Shown: piece by piece, positions 25,683 through 33,146 of the stretch
Position numbering within the stretch: the stretch's first letter is position 1
How the letters are laid out: each line of letters starts with the position of its first letter
NCBI RefSeq assembly: GCF_014502795.1
Contig: NZ_JACVHF010000026.1
Span: 1-40,636, forward strand
Direction of reading: 5' to 3'
Source of the DNA: Heliobacterium chlorum
GTDB taxonomy: Bacteria > Bacillota > Desulfitobacteriia > Heliobacteriales > Heliobacteriaceae
DNA: 40,636 nucleotides
The notes under the pieces: generated by a model
What the model saw: only the letters and a program-made list of their open reading frames with translations
What the model was told of the DNA's origin: nothing
The model's database searches: none
Program-made: the position numbers and the translations under genes

Positions 25683-25825
25683 ACGCCGTAAATAATCACC
25701 TAAAATCCCCCACATCCCACATAAGGCCGCTGTTATGGCCCACGCCCAGTTTAACCCCTGTGGTGGTATGAATGGTATGGTTGGGCGGTTTGAGAGGCGT
25801 AGGGGGCGATGTGGAGGGTTGGTTT
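25683..25825 (+). repeat. Dispersed repeat R, copy 2 (downstream of tag)
   Basis: Contains AATAATCACCTAAAATCCCC, GGCCGCTGTTATGGCCCACG, TATGAATGGTATGGTTGGGC and GAGGCGTAGGGGGCGATGTG. CCCCCACATC at the start pairs with GATGTGGAGGG at the end. Confidence 0.8.
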
Positions 25826-25904
25826 TGTTGGGTAGAGAAAATTATTTTTGAAATTGCGGTCATTAGCGTTTGATCTCGTATACCCTTGGCTAAAACAATA
25901 ATAA

Positions 25905-25979
25905 AAACCGCCCATCTTCACGGCTTTCCTTTTTTGCTCCTTTAGGGGGAGGCCAATGAGGAGGGCGGTTGTTTTTTTG
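25905..25979 (-). terminator. Terminator-like inverted repeat I2
   Basis: AACCGCCC ... GGGCGGTT with T-rich tracts on both sides, so it can stop transcription in either direction; it sits 3 bases after the stop of the 25983 gene on the minus strand. Confidence 0.7.
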
Positions 25980-25982
25980 TCT

Positions 25983-26600
25983 TCAATCCTCATCATTTTC
26001 ATGAGGTCTTTTTGCGGGTACCGGAGTTAAAAACGGTAATTCGCGTTTATCTTTTATTGCTTCGGCAGAATGCTCAGCATGAATTACCCGTTCAATAACG
26101 AACTTTGAGGCAAGTGGTATTGCTAACATAACGGCATACACATAAATCAATCCAATTCCATGAAGTTCCATTATCTGCAATCTAATCAATAAGGGAATTG
26201 CCCCAAAGGCAAATAAGCCTTTTGTTACTGCGATTCCGATAAAGTACTTTCCCCAAGTTGGGAAGAACTGATATATCGTCATTGCCAACAACGGTATAAC
26301 GGTAAAGTCGAAGGGGAACAGTGTCGGTATAGTCGGCATCATTTTGGTCTTGTATCCCCACAATCCCATTACCACCAAGGACAAATCAAATACAGTGTTA
26401 GATACCGCTATAAATGATCCGAATAAGAGAATATTCCGTAGGCTTTTTTTATCGACAATCAACCACCAAGCAATGTAAGAAATCACAGTAAGTCCGACAA
26501 GAAACCACCAAGAAACTGAAAAAAGTTCTTCCGATAACCACCTGCTTAGATTAACATGCCAGAGGTTAACTTGTGCCTGTAATTGGTCATTGTAGGTCAT
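25983..26600 (-). CDS. CBO0543-like membrane protein A
   Basis: 205 residues with five or six predicted membrane helices. Shared with the three paralogues in this window are a WW pair before helix 1, AWWLIVDKKSLRNILLFGSF (pattern WW-x3-DK-x-x-L-x3-LFG-x-F), and PFDFTVIPLL, where an aromatic pair follows a Pro-x-Asp turn. The C-terminus is basic and cytoplasmic. The family is known only as CBO0543-like; no function is established, and it is abundant and often clustered in spore formers. A strand-opposed 4Fe-4S membrane protein gene lies upstream. Confidence 0.7.
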   Translation of the reverse strand: MTYNDQLQAQVNLWHVNLSRWLSEELFSVSWWFLVGLTVISYIAWWLIVDKKSLRNILLFGSFIAVSNTVFDLSLVVMGLWGYKTKMMPTIPTLFPFDFTVIPLLAMTIYQFFPTWGKYFIGIAVTKGLFAFGAIPLLIRLQIMELHGIGLIYVYAVMLAIPLASKFVIERVIHAEHSAEAIKDKRELPFLTPVPAKRPHENDED

Positions 26601-26729
26601 AACACACCGTCCTAAGATATGAATATCTTAGACAAGTATGCCCAAGAAAAAATATGAAGATTCACCTAATACAGAGATGGTGGAGTGGGGGCTATTGGGT
26701 GAACGGCAGCAGTTATCGCCGAATAAACA
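26601..26729 (+). other. Intergenic segment with R-flank sequence
   Basis: No gene. The block CAGTTATCGCCGAATAAACA at about 26710-26729 has a relative at 25664-25684, so the R repeat unit may extend about 25-40 bp further left in these two copies. Confidence 0.4.
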
Positions 26730-26868
26730 CCGCAAATAATCACCTAAAAACCCCTATATCCAACTAAACCCGCTGTGATGACCCACGTCCGATTTGATTC
26801 CAGTTGTGTTATGAATGGTATGGTTGGTCGTTTTGAGAGGCGTAGGGGGCGATGTGGAGGGTCGGTTT
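26730..26868 (+). repeat. Dispersed repeat R, copy 3
   Basis: AATAATCACCTAAAAACCCC, CGCTGTGATGACCCACGTCC, ATGAATGGTATGGTTGGTCG, GAGGCGTAGGGGGCGATGTG. Lies upstream of the 4Fe-4S protein gene. Confidence 0.8.
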
Positions 26869-26997
26869 CAAATAGGCTTCATGAAGCCTCCTCTTTTCAG
26901 TACTGTTATTTCCAAAACAAGAAGGATTTTGTGATATCTCCCACGAAACAAGAATTTTATATAGAAAGAAAATTATTGATGGGAGGAGAAGGTTACT

Positions 26998-27837
26998 ATG
27001 GCAACCTTCATTCCATTCTTTATCGCCCTTCTGGTTACTTCAATACTGTATAAAACTGTTGGATGGTGGGGTTTCCTCGTTATTTTCCCTTGGATTGGGG
27101 CGTCAATTTCTTTGGGTAGACATCTCCAAGGAAAGCTACCTAAGGGACAAAAGGATATGGGTCGTCGTATTTCTATCTTATTGATCTCACCAGTATTCCT
27201 GCTGTTTTTGCCCATATTTAATAAGGAAAACCTGCAACTGGAGGGAATTGTATTTCTATTATTGGTCGGTTATTTTTCTAAAGGAGTTATCCATTATGCC
27301 ATAGCCAAAGTATTTGGACCTCTCATTTGGGGTAGAGGTTTTTGTGGTTGGGCCTGTTGGACTGCGGCGGTACTCGATTGGTTACCAGTAAAAAAAGAAG
27401 GAAGAATCCCAGATTCTATTAAGAACTTTCGTATTGTACCATTGGTGATCTCAATAATGCTACCACTAATGCTGGTTTTTGTGTTTAGCTATGATGTGAG
27501 ACGGGATTACCTATACAAACAAGAAATGCTTTGGATGATAGCCGGAAACGCTGTTTACTACGTTTTAGGCATACCGTTGGCCTTTTGGTTAAAAGATCGT
27601 CGAGCTTTTTGTAAGGTTGCCTGCCCTGTATCGTTAATTATGAAAATACCTGCTTCCGTTAGTTTGGCTCGAGTAAAACCAACAAAAAATAAATGCGTTC
27701 AGTGTGGGCAATGTAACAAGAATTGCCCAATGGATGTTGATGTGATGGGATACATAAGCCAGGGGGAAAAAGTACGAGATACGGAGTGCATTCTTTGCTT
27801 AGAATGTTCAAGGGTCTGCCCGGTAAAGGCTATCTAA
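26998..27837 (+). CDS. Membrane-bound 4Fe-4S protein (NapH/NosR-like polyferredoxin)
   Basis: 279 residues behind GGGAGGAG. About six membrane helices, with two conserved cysteine loops on the cytoplasmic side: GRGFCGWACWTAA (about 113-125) and RAFCKVACPVS (about 201-211), then two ferredoxin motifs near the C-terminus, CVQCGQCNKNCP and CILCLECSRVCP. This is the NapH/NosR/RdhC-type architecture that passes electrons between quinol and periplasmic or soluble partners. No reductase gene is adjacent, so its partner is not identifiable here. It suggests an anaerobic respiratory lifestyle. Flanked by repeat R copies 3 and 4. Confidence 0.85.
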   Translation: MATFIPFFIALLVTSILYKTVGWWGFLVIFPWIGASISLGRHLQGKLPKGQKDMGRRISILLISPVFLLFLPIFNKENLQLEGIVFLLLVGYFSKGVIHYAIAKVFGPLIWGRGFCGWACWTAAVLDWLPVKKEGRIPDSIKNFRIVPLVISIMLPLMLVFVFSYDVRRDYLYKQEMLWMIAGNAVYYVLGIPLAFWLKDRRAFCKVACPVSLIMKIPASVSLARVKPTKNKCVQCGQCNKNCPMDVDVMGYISQGEKVRDTECILCLECSRVCPVKAI

Positions 27838-27848
27838 AAATTAACTCA

Positions 27849-27960
27849 CACGCGGTAACGCCCACGTTCAATTTACCCCCGTTTTGGTATGAATGGTATG
27901 GTTGGTCGTTTTGAGAGGCGTAGGGGGCGATGTGTGGGGGCGGGTTTGAAGGGTAGAGGA
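27849..27960 (+). repeat. Dispersed repeat R, copy 4
   Basis: Lacks the left part of the unit but keeps GCCCACGTTCAATTT, TATGAATGGTATGGTTGGTC and GAGGCGTAGGGGGCGATGTG. Directly downstream of the 4Fe-4S protein gene. Confidence 0.75.
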
Positions 27961-28025
27961 AATAATTAGGCAAACAAGCCGTTGAACAGGTGTTAGCCAA
28001 TTCAAATATTGGTCAGAATAGAAGA

Positions 28026-28101
28026 ATAACCGCCCCGTCTCACTGCCTTACCGATAAGCCACGTTATTGGGAGGCCAGTGTGGAGGGGCGGTTGTTATGT
28101 C
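28026..28101 (-). terminator. Terminator-like inverted repeat I3
   Basis: AACCGCCCC (28029-28037) pairs with GGGGCGGTT (28085-28093), plus an inner GGGAGGCCAGTG region like I2. Lies 25 bp past the stop of the 28126 gene. Confidence 0.65.
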
Positions 28102-28125
28102 GATATTTTTAGTGTGATTAAGAAA

Positions 28126-28689
28126 TCATTTCTCGCTACTTTTACTAGTTATTCTTAGAATCCCTTTGAGCAGCCATCTATGACTAATGCCAATAAAAAC
28201 ATATAAAGGAAATGAATAGCTGTACTTCCAGTTAATCGGCTTATAAATGCCTATTATATTTAGTAACGGTTCAGCTACCCAAGAATAGATAGCTGCAATT
28301 ATTATCAAAGTAAAAATGTATGTTTTCCAAGATTTCTTGTACTGGTACAACAGCATAAAAGTTATAGGTATTACCGTGTAGTTGATCGGAACCAATTGGG
28401 GGTACAACGGAAAGGTCTTATATGGATAATACCAAAATAAAAGCTCAGTCCCCAACTCGTCCATCCAAGATGAGGTCGCTAATACAAACATCCCGAATAG
28501 ACATATTTCTGTGAGCCGCTTTTTATCAACGATACGCCACCAAAGTAACCATGGTGCTAGCATGAGAGCGATCAATAACCACCATCGCCACGACCAGAGC
28601 ACTTCAGAATTCCAAGCTTCAATTCGAGCCTTACTAAACACCTCATGCATTAGCACGAGGTTAAGTAATGAGTCCGGAATATCTATCAT
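28126..28689 (-). CDS. CBO0543-like membrane protein B
   Basis: 187 residues, the most divergent of the four paralogues. It keeps RWWLL, LLWWRIVDKKRLTEICLFGMF and PINYTVIPI, and YQYKKSWKTYIF before the last helices. Predicted topology is the same multi-helix type with a short N-terminal amphipathic segment. Its upstream side is a 1.5 kb gene-free region. Function unknown. Confidence 0.65.
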   Translation of the reverse strand: MIDIPDSLLNLVLMHEVFSKARIEAWNSEVLWSWRWWLLIALMLAPWLLWWRIVDKKRLTEICLFGMFVLATSSWMDELGTELLFWYYPYKTFPLYPQLVPINYTVIPITFMLLYQYKKSWKTYIFTLIIIAAIYSWVAEPLLNIIGIYKPINWKYSYSFPLYVFIGISHRWLLKGILRITSKSSEK

Positions 28690-28916
28690 TAAACTGCTCC
28701 ATAGAAGATAGTCGAATATACCTTCAGTCAGTATTGCCCATTTCTCACCAATTAATCCTTAATTCCCAAGCTCAACATTAAATCACCCTAGCGATTATTG
28801 TTTGAGTGGCTAGGATGGTCTTTGCTTGTAAATAATATGACTATTGCGTTGATTGTACTCTCCTTTGAACTAGCTCATCAGCGCAATCCTTTCACATCAT
28901 CATTCCCCGTTCCTTG

Positions 28917-28947
28917 AAAGAGTCCGTGTTTCACGGGCTTCTTTCGT
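28917..28947 (+). terminator. Stacked terminator 1
   Basis: AGTCCGTG / CACGGGCT hairpin followed by TCTTTCGTTTTC. Confidence 0.6.
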
Positions 28948-29024
28948 TTTCAGGACATGTTTTCTAAGAATCAATCATAAAATGTATCGTGCTTTTGCCC
29001 TCTAAAGAGTTCCATCCATGTTGC

Positions 29025-29052
29025 ACCCTGCGATTCGCGGGGTATTTTTTTA
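29025..29052 (+). terminator. Stacked terminator 2
   Basis: CCCTGCG / CGCGGGG hairpin, tail TATTTTTTTAT. Confidence 0.75.
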
Positions 29053-29148
29053 TATTACAACAGTTATTGTCATACTTTCTAAAGACGAGCATAAATAGTA
29101 TATTGTCATGTTCGGCTGTCCTGCCATTCCTTTCTCTCTATGTCTTGA

Positions 29149-29178
29149 CCCCACAAGTTTAATGTGGGGTATTTTTTT
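29149..29178 (+). terminator. Stacked terminator 3
   Basis: CCCCACA / TGTGGGG hairpin, tail TATTTTTTTG. Confidence 0.8.
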
Positions 29179-29264
29179 GAAGTTAACACCGGTATTACTC
29201 AGTCAATCATGCATATAGATTTACTGGCACGGTTCACATGACCCTCTATCATTTCGCGCCTTCG

Positions 29265-29295
29265 CCCTGCGATTTTGTCGCAGGGTACTTTTTTG
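29265..29295 (+). terminator. Stacked terminator 4
   Basis: CCCTGCGA / TCGCAGGG perfect hairpin, tail TACTTTTTTG. Confidence 0.8.
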
Positions 29296-29372
29296 TCTTA
29301 ATCACATTCCAAGGAAACTAGAATAGCTTAATATTGTCATTGCATCCCTAAACCCCAAGGCGAATTATCCCG

Positions 29373-29399
29373 CCCCACTTTTGTGGGGTATTTTTTTAT
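29373..29399 (+). terminator. Stacked terminator 5
   Basis: CCCCAC / GTGGGG hairpin, tail TATTTTTTTATG. Confidence 0.8.
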
Positions 29400-29430
29400 G
29401 TCTTACAACCCAAGCTATATTTCGGTGCGC

Positions 29431-29459
29431 TTGACTAATAACAAGGTGGATAGTAAAAA
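29431..29459 (+). promoter_or_regulatory. Promoter of small-RNA candidate
   Basis: TTGACT, 17-bp spacer, TAAAAA. Confidence 0.45.
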
Positions 29460-29465
29460 TAAGCG

Positions 29466-29523
29466 CAACGGAATACATTCAATTTTGTTGACTCGGTATA
29501 CACTACCGGGTCGCTTATTTTTA
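29466..29523 (+). ncRNA. Small-RNA candidate, about 58 nt
   Basis: A promoter-like TTGACT/TAAAAA pair is followed within 60 nt by a terminator hairpin (GACTCGGTA with TACCGGGTC, loop TACAC, tail GCTTATTTTTA). No open frame of use lies between. Prediction only. Confidence 0.4.
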
Positions 29524-29693
29524 ATCAACGGTATTCCAACTAGGTTTTAACAAAAAGATGAATTATTTATGAGCAAGACGATGATTTAGATTTTGGACGC
29601 TTATACCCCAGAGCGATTGAGATTAATCACCGTGCAATGTTTTTTGGAATACGTTAAATAGAATCCCCCCTAACTAACCTATTTCTTGTTTTA

Positions 29694-29724
29694 TCTCGTA
29701 AGATTCTTGCGGGGTATTTTTTTA
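29694..29724 (+). terminator. Stacked terminator 6
   Basis: CTCGTAAGA / TCTTGCGGG hairpin with G-U pairs, tail GTATTTTTTTATC. Confidence 0.65.
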
Positions 29725-29814
29725 TCCTTCACTCGGAATCCTAAGCTCGTTGTGTTGTCTAAATAACCAACCAACCGGGTGTTTGAACAACGCAATGGGG
29801 TTACCTCCTGGCTT

Positions 29815-29853
29815 AGCGACCCGGAAACTGTTATCAGGGACCGGGTTTGCTTT
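29815..29853 (+). terminator. Stacked terminator 7
   Basis: AGCGACCCGG / CCGGGTTTGCT hairpin, tail TTAATC. Confidence 0.55.
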
Positions 29854-29867
29854 AATCCCGGGAGCAC

Positions 29868-29935
29868 AATCGCTCATCTGTACTGAACTCCTAAATTAAC
29901 GGGGTGGTGTGGGTGAGTTTTTGTTTTTATTCCTT
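29868..29935 (+). terminator. Terminator-like inverted repeat I6 (degenerate)
   Basis: Begins GCACAATCGCTCAT like I1 and I5 and ends GGGTGAGTTTTTGTTTTT; the middle has diverged. Confidence 0.5.
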
Positions 29936-29962
29936 GGAAAACTAGCCCCAGGAGGAGCGGTA

Positions 29963-29995
29963 ATGCCGTTATTGACACTCAAACCAGGTGGGTAA
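29963..29995 (+). CDS. Possible 10-codon peptide
   Basis: ATG CCG ... TAA encoding MPLLTLKPGG lies seven bases after AGGAGGAG. The strong Shine-Dalgarno is the only support. It might be a leader peptide with no gene behind it, or chance. Confidence 0.15.
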   Translation: MPLLTLKPGG

Positions 29996-30057
29996 GCTGA
30001 AATTGGGTTTTCCGTTTTTCGAGTAGCAAATGCCTTAACTTATGAATAAAATATCTA

Positions 30058-30131
30058 TGCAATCGCCCATCTTACAGTGGTCCACTAGATAAGTCACCTC
30101 CTAGTGGATTGACTGGGGATGGACGGTTTTA
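30058..30131 (+). terminator. Terminator-like inverted repeat I4
   Basis: GCAATCGCCCATCTTACAGT ... GGGGATGGACGGTTTT with an inner CCACTAG/CTAGTGG stem. Confidence 0.6.
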
Positions 30132-30175
30132 ATTCACGTTTAGACACTCCGTATCAACGCCATAACTTTTACCCA

Positions 30176-30263
30176 TAATAACCGAGCACAATCGCCCATT
30201 TACACTGATCTCCCAAATAAAACCTCGTTGTTGGGAGCAGCGTGAATGGGCGGTTGTTTTTTT
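30176..30263 (+). terminator. Terminator-like inverted repeat I5
   Basis: Near-identical to I1 (25549-25634): GCACAATCGCCCATTTACAC ... GTGAATGGGCGGTTG then seven T. Here no plus-strand gene precedes it. Confidence 0.75.
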
Positions 30264-30294
30264 GTGGCCGTTACCGAAGCCTTAAATTTCTAAT

Positions 30295-30663
30295 CTATTT
30301 TTTGTCCTCCAGTGACTCATCCTCCAGCAAGACGATATCTTCTCCTCGCTGTTGTCTGATTTTAATATTTTCTTTACCCCAAGAACACATAACATCAACG
30401 ATTTTATTGGCTGTAACTCCATATTCTGTGAGGCTATATTCGACTTTTGGCGGCATCTGCTGGTGCACATATCTTCTTACGAGTCCATCTTTCTCAAGTT
30501 CGCGAAGCTGCTGGATCAGAACCTTTTGTGAAATGCCGTGAATATTGCGCTGTAATTCGCTTGTTCTCTTTACACCGGACATTAACAAGCAAATGATCAA
30601 GGATTTCCACTTTCCGCCGATTATTTCAAGCGTTGCCTCTATGCCCAGATTATATCGTTTCAT
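30295..30663 (-). CDS. HxlR-family transcription regulator
   Basis: 122 residues, the winged-helix fold typical of HxlR: IIGGKWKSLIICLL, TSELQRNIHGISQKVLIQQLRELEKDGLVRR (recognition helix) and VEYSLTEYG (wing). Many members sense aldehydes, quinones or disulfide stress through cysteines; this one has Cys in the first helix (IICLL) and late (VMCSWG). It is divergent from a flavin oxidoreductase gene 225 bp away, the usual arrangement in which HxlR represses the oxidoreductase and itself. A dyad in the intergenic region is the likely operator. Confidence 0.9.
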   Translation of the reverse strand: MKRYNLGIEATLEIIGGKWKSLIICLLMSGVKRTSELQRNIHGISQKVLIQQLRELEKDGLVRRYVHQQMPPKVEYSLTEYGVTANKIVDVMCSWGKENIKIRQQRGEDIVLLEDESLEDKK

Positions 30664-30740
30664 CGAATAACACCTCGTTCATGCTGGATCATTAAAGACA
30701 GTCTGAAAATCAATTGTTGCATATGTTTTATTACGAGTCC

Positions 30741-30761
30741 AGTACTTACTTTCAAGTAACT
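30741..30761. promoter_or_regulatory. Probable HxlR operator
   Basis: Dyad TACTT-N6-AAGTA (30743-30758), with AG before and AC after, midway between the divergent genes. HxlR regulators such as QorR and HypR bind similar AAGTA-type dyads. Confidence 0.5.
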
Positions 30762-30887
30762 ACCTTACTTTATTGTGTGTATTTTCTTTCTTTAATGCCT
30801 GCAGGATAATGATGATATTAAAGAAGATGAGGCAAGGCACTTTGAAGATATATTCTTCAATTTGGGCCTGAGAAGGGAGAGTTCATA

Positions 30888-31421
30888 GTGAAAACACTGG
30901 TGATTTTGGCACACCCGAACCTCGAGGTTTCAAGGGTAAACCAGCGCTGGAAAGAAGAACTGTTGCAATATCCAAACGATATTACCATTCATGAGATTTA
31001 CAAGGAGTATCCTAACTGGAACATCGATGTCCCGAGAGAACAAAATCTAGTAGAGGCATATCATCATGTTATCTTGCAATTCCCGTTGTATTGGTACAGT
31101 TATCCGCCTCTATTGAAGAAGTGGTTTGACGATGTTTTTGCTTACGGATGGGCTTATGGAACAAATGGTGATAAGCTTATAGGGAAAAAGTTAGGGCTTG
31201 CCATGTCCATCGGCGATAAAAAGGAAAATTATTTGCCAGGGGGCTCTGTTTCTTTTACCGTGGATGAAGTGATTACACCTTTCAAAGCCAGTACAGGACA
31301 TGTGGGCGCAGTGGCATTACCGTATTTTGCTGTCTTTGGAGCTTCATTTCAAGCAAGCGATGAGGAAATCAATCAAAGTGCGAAAGAATACATCAACTAT
31401 ATCTTTAAGCATCAACAATAA
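30888..31421 (+). CDS. NAD(P)H:quinone oxidoreductase, flavodoxin-like fold
   Basis: 177 residues from GTG 30888 (GGGAGAG ten bases upstream). Flavodoxin_2 fold with the FMN/FAD phosphate loop region VILAHPNLEVSRVN, the HVILQFPLYWYSYPPLLKKWFDDVFAYGWAYG signature in parts about 62-93, and GKKLGLAMSIG. The family (KefF, MdaB, YwrO/general stress protein 14) reduces quinones and nitro-compounds by two electrons. Divergence from an HxlR gene supports induction by quinones or aldehydes. Confidence 0.85.
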   Translation: MKTLVILAHPNLEVSRVNQRWKEELLQYPNDITIHEIYKEYPNWNIDVPREQNLVEAYHHVILQFPLYWYSYPPLLKKWFDDVFAYGWAYGTNGDKLIGKKLGLAMSIGDKKENYLPGGSVSFTVDEVITPFKASTGHVGAVALPYFAVFGASFQASDEEINQSAKEYINYIFKHQQ

Positions 31422-31480
31422 CAAGATCTTCTGTGTTAGCTATCCAATCATAACTTTTCCGAGTAAAGCATTGGCTTACC

Positions 31481-31873
31481 ATGTTTGCTAGAAAAAGTAA
31501 TTTCTGTTTTTGTAGCTATTCTGGGCATCCTAAATCCCGAAGCTCATGCGTCTTCATCCAGGAATGGCTTGAATCTCGACGGCAGCGGAAGAGGGAAGAA
31601 GATGAGCTTGCTTTGGCTAACTTGAATGACAGGTGTGAGAGAAACGCCATTCTAGCCAAAGACCTCAAGTTTTTCCAAGATCAAATCGAAGCCGCAGGGC
31701 TTACTGTTCCGAACAGCGTCCAGGAATTATTAAAGGAAAGCCTTGAGAAATTGAGTAATCGGGCCGAGCTGTTTTGTGATCAGCGTGAACAGATGAAAAA
31801 CGCGTTCATTGACCTCCCAGCGATTTCGCCGTTATTGGCGGGGTCGCTTTTTTGCTATTTACATAGCAGATGA
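31481..31873 (+). CDS. Hypothetical protein, doubtful boundaries
   Basis: The middle of this frame (about residues 28-112, EWLESRRQRKREEDELALANL...) is charged, helical and protein-like, including GLTVPNSVQELLKESLEKL. The first 27 residues are cysteine-rich and odd, there is no ribosome binding site at 31481, and the end runs through a terminator. It is probably a gene fragment. No family recognised. Confidence 0.3.
   Translation: MFARKSNFCFCSYSGHPKSRSSCVFIQEWLESRRQRKREEDELALANLNDRCERNAILAKDLKFFQDQIEAAGLTVPNSVQELLKESLEKLSNRAELFCDQREQMKNAFIDLPAISPLLAGSLFCYLHSR
31819..31853 (+). terminator. Intrinsic terminator
   Basis: AGCGATTTCGCC pairs with GGCGGGGTCGCT, followed by TTTTT. Confidence 0.8.
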
Positions 31874-31944
31874 GTTTTTTGCGGGATCAGTGGGGGAGTT
31901 TGTGGGGTTGGGAGGGGTAAGTGGCCAGAAACTCGTCTGCTATG
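31862..31944 (+). repeat. Inverted repeat enclosing a G-rich loop
   Basis: CATAGCAGATGAGTTTTT at 31862 and AGAAACTCGTCTGCTATG ending at 31944 are complementary at about 16 of 18 positions. The loop has four G runs (GGGGG, GGGG, GGG, GGGG at about 31891-31917) and could form a quadruplex. Confidence 0.5.
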
Positions 31945-32104
31945 GATATCTAAGAAGATGTGTTTTGTTTGGAAAGTAAGATTACATCAAGAAGCAGGAA
32001 TAAAATATTCTACCTAGAATTATTTAGAAGTGTACGATTTTGTTTTGTCGCTTAACGTTACCTGGAATTTACGAAAAAACTCAAAGAGTTTGGGTGAGAT
32101 ATCG

Positions 32105-33031
32105 ATGAAAGCGGTTTGTATTGATTTTGAAACTGCTAATAGTTTTGTTGGAAGTATTTGTTCGGTCGGAGTCGCTATTATTGAGGATGGTAAGATTGTT
32201 AACTCAAGCAATTGGCTTGTAAAGCCACATCCAGAGTACTATTAATTTGATTCGTTTAACGTTATGATTCATGGTATCTCAGAAGAAGACGTTAAAGATG
32301 CCCCCGAGTTTAATGCTGTTTTTGCTCAACTAAAACCGATGTTAGAAGACGCAATAGTTGTAGCTCATAACGCTGCATTTGACATGTCTGCGTTGCGACA
32401 TGTTTTAGACCTATACGGTATTTCATATCCAGAAACTCAGTATGCTTGTACATACAAACTAGCCATGAAAACTTGGGCTGGGTTGGAAAATTATAAACTT
32501 AAAACGGTTTGTAAATTCCTTAATCATGTTTTCATCCATCATAATGCTGAAGAAGATGCTAAAGCGTGTGGGCAAGTGCTTCTTGCAGCTACGTTGAAAA
32601 ATGGATTAAGTTCTTTTAATGAAATAGAATCTTCTATTGGCATGAAATTGGGAAAACTATTCATTGGTGGATATTCTCCCTGTAGCGTTAGAGCAGCAAA
32701 AAACTCTGGGATAGATTTAAAGGGCATTTTAGCAGAAACAAACGAATTTAATCCGGAACATGAATTTTTTCAAAAGAAACTTGTATTTACTGGTACGCTC
32801 TCCAGTATGTCGAGGAAAGAAGCTATGCAAAAAGTCGTAAATACCGGTGGATTTATCGGAGATGGCATTACTAAAGATACAGACTTTTTGGTTATGGGAA
32901 TGCAAGACTATTTTAAGTTTGCAGATGGCAAAGAAAGTAGTAAAACAAAAAAAGCTAAAAGTTTAATAGCATCAGGTAAAAATCTACAGATAATTGATGA
33001 AGCTGAGTTTCTAAGGTTTTTACAAGGCTAA
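32105..33031 (+). pseudogene. DnaQ-type exonuclease with BRCT domain, in-frame stop
   Basis: About 308 codons in one frame from ATG 32105 (GGGTGAG upstream), broken only by TAA 32243-32245. Exonuclease motifs of the DEDD family are all present: IDFETA (first D/E, before the stop), HNAAFD, and HHNAEEDA (after the stop). The C-terminus is a BRCT domain (KLVFTGTLSSMSRKEAMQ, GGFIGDGITKDTDFLVMG). The architecture is that of epsilon-like exonuclease-BRCT proteins of Firmicutes. Since motif I is separated from II and III, the product is inactive unless the stop is read through. The region after the stop still looks under coding constraint, so the lesion is recent or an error. Confidence 0.8.
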
Positions 33032-33085
33032 GTCCTATCTTTTCGCTTGTACTTCCTACCCCACAGCCCACCTATTAAATAGAGA

Positions 33086-33119
33086 GGCAGTTCAGCCCAT
33101 CGCGGCCGAACTGCTTTTT
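33086..33119 (+). terminator. Intrinsic terminator
   Basis: GCAGTTC pairs with GAACTGC, followed by TTTTTC. Confidence 0.85.
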
Positions 33120-33146
33120 CTATTTTCAAAGAGCAAGAGGTGACCA

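Larger units (their letters stand above)
28700..30170 (+). other. Gene-free region with a stack of plus-strand terminators
   Basis: About 1.5 kb with no credible gene. It contains at least seven intrinsic-terminator hairpins, five ending in the same GGG(G)TAxTTTTTT tail, spaced from about 110 to 320 bp. Three ATTGTCAT boxes (29066, 29102, 29333) lie between them. The individual sites are listed separately. The arrangement suggests a series of short non-coding transcripts. Confidence 0.6.

Noticed and set aside
28700-30263. Possible CRISPR-like array
   Set aside because: The repeated units are terminators with variable stems and irregular spacing; there is no constant repeat with unique spacers and no cas genes.
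10756-33031. Stop-codon reassignment to explain interrupted genes
   Set aside because: TAA, TAG and TGA all serve as normal stops in intact genes here, and the interrupted genes are mobile or accessory with other decay signs nearby.
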